From assembly GCA_031411835.1 (NCBI GenBank), contig JANOBV010000153.1, positions 1 through 8,660 on the forward strand: DNA of 8,660 bases, written 5' to 3'. Every line of letters starts with the position of its first letter. The first letter of the stretch is position 1. The DNA is from JADKIH01 sp031411835 (lineage in GTDB: Bacteria; Bacteroidota; Bacteroidia; AKYH767-A; 2013-40CM-41-45). Shown here in pieces: positions 4,931 to 8,660 of the stretch. The translations under genes and the position numbers were made by a program. Under the pieces are notes generated by a model, which was not told the DNA's origin, did not search any database, and worked only from the letters and a program-made list of their open reading frames with translations.

Positions 4931-7383
4931 TATTCCTTCTTTTTCTTTTTCGTTAAATCGAAAAGTTTTCTTGTAACTGACTTTTCATCTTCAACAACAT
5001 CTTCATAGTAGCCGGCATTCGCTTTTGATCCATAGCCATAACCATATCCATAGCCGTAACCATATCCATAGCCATAAGCAACAGATTTCTTTGCAACAGC
5101 ATTCAGAATAACTCCAACATTCTTTATCTTTCCTTCTGCATGCAACTTATGCAATGCATCTAAGTGCATTCTCCGGGTAAAATTTTGTCGAACAATATAG
5201 ATTATTGAGTCAGCATATTTTTCCAAGATGAGTGGATCCGAAATTAATCCTAGTGGTGGCGAATCCAAAATAATGTATTCATAATTCGCCTTCAAATAAG
5301 TGAACAACTCATCCATCTTTTCAGTTAGTAAAAGTTCTGACGGATTAGGAGGCTTTGGTCCCGTTAAAATAATATCCAAATTGGATATCCCTGACGCTTG
5401 AATTATTTGTTTTTCTGTACTTGAGCCAATCAGGAAGTTCGTTACACCATACTCACCTTTTAATCCAAGGTGACTCATTGATTTCGGTTTACGTAGATCG
5501 AAACCGACCATGACTGTTTTCTTTCCGCTGAGAGCGAAAATAGCTGCCAGGTTTAATGAACAAAAACTTTTTCCTTCACCGGAAATTGAACTGGTAACAA
5601 GGAATGTCTTTGCTTTATTTTGTTGACGGACAAAGAACTGTAGATTTGTCCTAATAGAACGGAAGGCTTCAGCAATAAATGATTTTGAATTTTCTTGAAT
5701 TACAAATTCATTTGAAGATTCGCTCATTCCAACCATTCCGATTACAGGAAATTTGGTGAGCTTTTCAATATCCGAACGATCCATTATTTTATCGTTCAAC
5801 ATGTTTCTAAAATACACAAAAGCTGCAGGAAGAATTAGACCCATGAACGCTGCGATCAAATAGATCTGCGACTTAACAGGGCGAATCGGATTAAAGGAAG
5901 CGGCAGCACGATCAATAGGTCGATTATCAGAAGTTGTTCCGGCAAGAACGATGGCAGTCTCTGCTCGTTTCTGCATTAAGTACGTATACAAATTCGCCTT
6001 CACCTCCATTTGTCGTTTGATATTTACGATCACACGATCAGTTCCCGGCAAGGTTGCAATATGTCCTTCGACACGATTCAATTGAGATGCTGCTTCAGCT
6101 TTCGAAGCTGTTAATCCGGCAGTAATACTTTTAATATTCTCGATCAAATCATTCTTTGTATTTTGAATGGCAAGAGTCAATTCTTGAATTCTCGGATTTT
6201 CTTCTGTTGCACCGGCACGCATGATCTCACGTTGACTTTCAAGATCGTTAAGTCGAGAGATCAACTTCAAAAGCAAGGCATCGTCGATACCAATAGATGC
6301 CGGAGACATCCCACTTATATTCTTATCATCTTCAACATACGTCTGAAGATATTGAAGGAAGCTAAGCTTTAGATCAATTTCCGATAAACGAATATCATAT
6401 TCACGAGCACTATTTACAAATCCCTGAGCTTCTATATTCAGATCGGTAATACCTTTCTGCGAACGGAAGTCTTCAAATTCTTTTTCAACACTATTGAGAT
6501 CTTGAGAGATCAATAAGATCTGCTCGTCAATAAACTTCAACGAGTTCGTGGCAAGTTCGTTTTTCTGATCGATGCTACTTTGCATCCAATTCTCAACAAG
6601 TTTATCTATAAAATCAACTGCTTTTGTCGGAACTCTGTCTTCAATATAAATATTTAAAATGGAAGACGATTTTGTTAGGACAGAAACATTAAGTAGTGAT
6701 TGATATCTTTCAACTACACTCTCAAGATTTTGAACTCTGATCAAATAATTTCTTTTGTCGTACTTCGGATTATTATAAGCTCTCGAATTAAAAAATCCAC
6801 GCTTTACAATTCTAAAACTTCCAAGATCGTTGTTGATCTGTTCATCAAAAGTATATATGCTACTGAATGTTTCTTTTGTTTTTGAATTTGAAATTGAAAG
6901 ACGGAATTTTTTATCCGAAATAATATGTATTTCAATTGGGTCATTGAGCGCTTTTAGTTTGATCGAATCGTTGATCACTTTAAAAGGGCACTCCAGATAT
7001 ACTTCTCTGGTCTTTACATTCCCAACATAATAATATGAGATGTCAAAATTCAATGCTCTTACGGTTCGAGAAACCATCGTACGCGATTTGATCACCTCTA
7101 TTTCGTTTTGAAGATTTCTGTCATCTTCAAATTCATTCATCGCATTGAGGATGTCGCCTTTTTGTCCGCCCGGATTTGCAAGCTTAATTAAGACTGTTGC
7201 TTTTGCACTATAGACAGGTGTAGAATACCATGCGTAGTAGTATCCAACCATCAATGAAAAAATAAGTGCAAGAACATATAAATACCAAAAACGAACGACA
7301 TAATCGTGGAAGACTTGCTTTATGTTGACCTTTTCAGATTCAGCATTCAATTCTGAATTGGCGTAATTTTCTTCCGTTGACAT
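4930..7383 (-). CDS. wzc: Wzc-like polysaccharide co-polymerase / tyrosine autokinase (BY-kinase)
   Basis: 817 residues, somewhat longer than enterobacterial Wzc. The Wzz-type chain-length domain begins with a membrane helix at about 32-54. A long, largely helical periplasmic region follows, with likely coiled coil within about 275-470, then a GNVR-like segment. The second membrane helix is at about 507-530, just after a Pro-rich FNPIRPVK. The cytoplasmic BY-kinase domain (about 570-765) has Walker A SSISGEGKS with Lys605, Walker A' VGFDLRKP with Asp629, and Walker B YIILDSPP with Asp707. The first Asp of the classical DxD Walker A' is Gly here. The tyrosine tail is (Tyr-Gly)8 at 770-785, followed by Tyr-Tyr, an acidic patch and a Lys-rich end. 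In this family, cycles of tail autophosphorylation between ring subunits control polymer length and export with Wza. It starts 9 bases after the Wza-like stop. No cognate phosphatase gene is in the window. Confidence 0.95.
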   Translation of the reverse strand: MSTEENYANSELNAESEKVNIKQVFHDYVVRFWYLYVLALIFSLMVGYYYAWYSTPVYSAKATVLIKLANPGGQKGDILNAMNEFEDDRNLQNEIEVIKSRTMVSRTVRALNFDISYYYVGNVKTREVYLECPFKVINDSIKLKALNDPIEIHIISDKKFRLSISNSKTKETFSSIYTFDEQINNDLGSFRIVKRGFFNSRAYNNPKYDKRNYLIRVQNLESVVERYQSLLNVSVLTKSSSILNIYIEDRVPTKAVDFIDKLVENWMQSSIDQKNELATNSLKFIDEQILLISQDLNSVEKEFEDFRSQKGITDLNIEAQGFVNSAREYDIRLSEIDLKLSFLQYLQTYVEDDKNISGMSPASIGIDDALLLKLISRLNDLESQREIMRAGATEENPRIQELTLAIQNTKNDLIENIKSITAGLTASKAEAASQLNRVEGHIATLPGTDRVIVNIKRQMEVKANLYTYLMQKRAETAIVLAGTTSDNRPIDRAAASFNPIRPVKSQIYLIAAFMGLILPAAFVYFRNMLNDKIMDRSDIEKLTKFPVIGMVGMSESSNEFVIQENSKSFIAEAFRSIRTNLQFFVRQQNKAKTFLVTSSISGEGKSFCSLNLAAIFALSGKKTVMVGFDLRKPKSMSHLGLKGEYGVTNFLIGSSTEKQIIQASGISNLDIILTGPKPPNPSELLLTEKMDELFTYLKANYEYIILDSPPLGLISDPLILEKYADSIIYIVRQNFTRRMHLDALHKLHAEGKIKNVGVILNAVAKKSVAYGYGYGYGYGYGYGYGSKANAGYYEDVVEDEKSVTRKLFDLTKKKKKE
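5029..5076 (-). repeat. 18-base tandem repeat (2.67 units) encoding the (Tyr-Gly)8 kinase tail
   Basis: Read on the minus strand, the unit is TATGGCTATGGATATGGT, encoding Tyr-Gly three times. The first unit is perfect, the second differs only by TAC for TAT, and a two-thirds third unit (TATGGCTATGGA) follows. The fixed cycling of glycine codons GGC, GGA, GGT shows that whole 18-base units were duplicated rather than selected codon by codon. Because 18 is a multiple of three, gain or loss of a unit would add or remove three tyrosines without breaking the frame. Confidence 0.9.
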
Positions 7384-7392
7384 TGAATGATT

Positions 7393-8160
7393 CTAATTAC
7401 TAGTTTTAATAATTGCAAAAATAGACAGAAAAAAGGTGATGGAACTCATTATTAGTGGAACTGTCTTATAAAAATTCTCTCCTTGAATTCTTTTCTTTTT
7501 AGATGGCTCAATATATACGATATCATTTGTGTGAAGTGTATAAAATTCCGAAGTAAAAACTTCTCGCGAAGTTAAATCAACCAAATTGTAAGTTTTATAT
7601 CCGGAGCTATCTCGTATTACTGTTAGACGATCGCGCATGCTAAAAATTGTAAAATCTCCGGCTAGCGCCATTGCTTCCGGCAATGTCATTTTTTCATTTT
7701 GCACAGTATAAATTCCCGGGCGCCCTACTTCACCTAACACTGTTACTTTGAAATTTCTTATGCTTAACTTAACGGATGGACTTACTAAATATTTCGCAAG
7801 TTTGCCGGCAACTGTATCACGCGCTGCTGCAGTGCTTAGTCCTACTATTTTCACAGAACCAATAAAAGGTATTTGGATTTCACCTCTTTCATCGACCAGA
7901 TATCCGCTCAACAAACCGGTTCCCGTTTCCGGATTAGTTGAATAATTAAAATACTTACTCGCTTCCGGGCTTGTACTCGTTACATAGATGTCGAGGATAT
8001 CATTTCGGCTTATAATTGGTCGATAAGAATCAATACTTAAGCTAGGAATCGAATCCGCAGCACTTGGTTGAAACTGAATAATTTTTTTATACGGTGTACA
8101 TGAAGCCATAGCAAGCGCCATGACAATAAAAAAGAAAGAGATTCTTGTAAATTTCATCAT
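7393..8160 (-). CDS. wza: Wza-like outer-membrane polysaccharide export lipoprotein
   Basis: 255 residues from the chosen start. The N-terminus is a lipoprotein signal peptide: basic Lys-Phe-Thr-Arg, a hydrophobic core, then AMASC with Cys21 as the lipidated residue. A polysaccharide export domain follows at about 45-135 (SRNDILDIYV, then GEIQIPFIGSVKIVGLS). An SLBB domain comes next at about 138-190, with the hallmark VLGEVGRPGIYTV. A C-terminal hydrophobic segment at about 235-252 could be the membrane-spanning helix seen in Wza-type channels. The protein should form the outer-membrane exit for the polymer and dock on the Wzc-like kinase encoded 9 bases downstream. The frame is open to an ATG at 8229, which would add 23 residues before the signal peptide. 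I prefer 8160 (or the adjacent ATG at 8157) because the signal peptide then sits at the N-terminus and room remains for a promoter after the terminator at 8257. It is shorter than E. coli Wza, as is common in Bacteroidota. Confidence 0.9.
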   Translation of the reverse strand: MMKFTRISFFFIVMALAMASCTPYKKIIQFQPSAADSIPSLSIDSYRPIISRNDILDIYVTSTSPEASKYFNYSTNPETGTGLLSGYLVDERGEIQIPFIGSVKIVGLSTAAARDTVAGKLAKYLVSPSVKLSIRNFKVTVLGEVGRPGIYTVQNEKMTLPEAMALAGDFTIFSMRDRLTVIRDSSGYKTYNLVDLTSREVFTSEFYTLHTNDIVYIEPSKKKRIQGENFYKTVPLIMSSITFFLSIFAIIKTSN

Positions 8161-8256
8161 TTTCAACACAATGCGAGATATTGGTCTCACAGAGATATCT
8201 ACTACCATAAGCGGAAAAGGTTTCGACATAAACCTGATTTATGGCCCAAATTGACC

Positions 8257-8291
8257 AAAAAAAAAGAGGAGCCCAAAGTCGGACTCCTCTT
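8257..8291 (-). terminator. intrinsic terminator after the T9SS cargo gene
   Basis: On the minus strand AAGAGGAGTCC and GGGCTCCTCTT can pair as a GC-rich stem of about 10 base pairs (one G-U) around a six-base loop. Nine consecutive T follow (the A run at 8257-8265 on the plus strand). It lies about 27 bases after the stop codon of the secreted protein gene and about 97 bases before the preferred start of the Wza-like gene, so it separates two transcription units. In the plus direction the stem is followed only by TAATTT, so it is not a convincing bidirectional terminator. Confidence 0.9.
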
Positions 8292-8317
8292 AATTTAACA
8301 CCCCGTAAGTTTAAAAC

Positions 8318-8660
8318 TTATTGGATAATGATTGATTTATTTATCACTTCGCTATCTTCTGTTACTATTCTGACCATGTACATACCTGCTGCAATTCCTT
8401 CCAGATCAAATTCCTGAACGTTCATGCCTTCTGATGCATTCAGAATTGAAACCTTAAGAATTCGGCCCGTCTGATCCACAATTTGAAGAGTATATTTTGC
8501 ATCTTTTTTACTATCGATACTTACATTGAACTTACCATGATTTGGATTCGGATAAGCTTCAACAACTAATTTATCAGTCATTGATTGTTCAGCTGCAGTA
8601 CGACAAGTAATATTTGCAACTAATGTACGTGTACCTGATACACCACAACCATTGAATGCT
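8318..8660 (-). CDS. T9SS type A sorting domain-containing secreted protein, C-terminal fragment
   Basis: Only the last 113 complete codons are present; the frame is open to the right edge. An internal Met at 8581 is not a credible start, since the preceding residues continue in frame without a stop and fit a domain end. The last 80 residues form a type A T9SS sorting domain: the entry motif YPNPNHGKFNVSI, then LQIVDQTGRIL, then LEGIAAGMYMVRI, ending INKSIIIQ. This domain directs proteins through the outer membrane by the type IX system, after which it is normally cleaved and the cargo released or attached to surface lipopolysaccharide. The residues before it (NGCGVSGTRTLVANITCRTA) resemble the end of an Ig-like extracellular domain with two cysteines. 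The cargo's own function lies upstream of the window. It is terminated separately from the polysaccharide operon. Confidence 0.9.
   Translation of the reverse strand, partial: AFNGCGVSGTRTLVANITCRTAAEQSMTDKLVVEAYPNPNHGKFNVSIDSKKDAKYTLQIVDQTGRILKVSILNASEGMNVQEFDLEGIAAGMYMVRIVTEDSEVINKSIIIQ

Noticed and set aside
5029..5076. CRISPR-like or intergenic satellite repeat
   Set aside because: The repeat lies wholly within the kinase coding frame, has no spacers, and encodes a regular Tyr-Gly tract in the expected tyrosine-tail position.
8190..8220. Bacteroidota-type promoter (TATCTCTG with upstream TTTTCC)
   Set aside because: The -7 match is imperfect and there is no TTTG-like -33 element at good spacing, so I do not list it as a feature.
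8161..8229. N-terminal extension of the Wza-like protein from the ATG at 8229
   Set aside because: It would bury a well-formed lipoprotein signal peptide 23 residues inside the protein and leave almost no promoter space after the terminator.
8257..8291. Bidirectional terminator
   Set aside because: The T-rich tail is strong only in the minus direction, and no plus-strand gene approaches it.
8318..8581. Independent 87-residue small protein starting at the Met at 8581
   Set aside because: The frame stays open upstream to the window edge, and the whole segment is a T9SS sorting domain, which is always the C-terminus of a larger secreted protein.

Overview
The window looks like chromosomal DNA of a member of the Bacteroidota. 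Four things point that way: AT-rich sequence; a C-terminal type IX secretion (T9SS) type A sorting domain at the right edge; gene starts preceded by A-rich stretches without Shine-Dalgarno motifs; and a Wza/Wzc pair whose kinase has Bacteroidota-style features. Genus or family cannot be read from this sequence. Every supported gene lies on the minus strand, so transcription runs from high to low coordinates.

Layout in transcription order: (1) 8660-8318, the 3' end of a secreted T9SS cargo protein whose start lies outside the window, closed by a strong intrinsic terminator at 8257-8291. (2) A tight run of eight genes with no gap larger than about 16 bases: a Wza-like outer-membrane polysaccharide export lipoprotein (8160-7393); a Wzc-like chain-length regulator and tyrosine autokinase (7383-4930) with an unusual C-terminal (Tyr-Gly)8 tract; a WbqC-family protein (4930-4250, GTG start); a GtrB/DPM1-like family 2 glycosyltransferase with two C-terminal membrane helices (4253-3330); a class I SAM methyltransferase (3330-2713); a NeuD/PglD-type left-handed beta-helix acyltransferase (2708-2049); an HTTM-DCC membrane fusion protein (2041-152); and the 5' end of a WecE/RffA-type nucleotide-sugar aminotransferase (136-1) that runs off the left edge.

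Taken together this is the front end of a surface polysaccharide (capsule, exopolysaccharide or O-antigen) operon. Export and control genes come first, followed by genes that make and decorate an unusual sugar. The aminotransferase plus the NeuD-type acyltransferase suggest an N-acylated 4-amino-4,6-dideoxyhexose, probably dTDP-linked. The methyltransferase and WbqC protein may add further modification. No flippase, polymerase, initiating sugar-phosphate transferase or tyrosine phosphatase lies within the window; they may lie beyond the left edge.

The least conventional items are the HTTM-DCC fusion inside a polysaccharide operon and the (Tyr-Gly)8 kinase tail, which is encoded by an 18-base tandem repeat and could change length in frame. 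I saw no RNA genes, CRISPR arrays, insertion sequences or other mobile elements. There is no gene-free stretch longer than about 160 bases.
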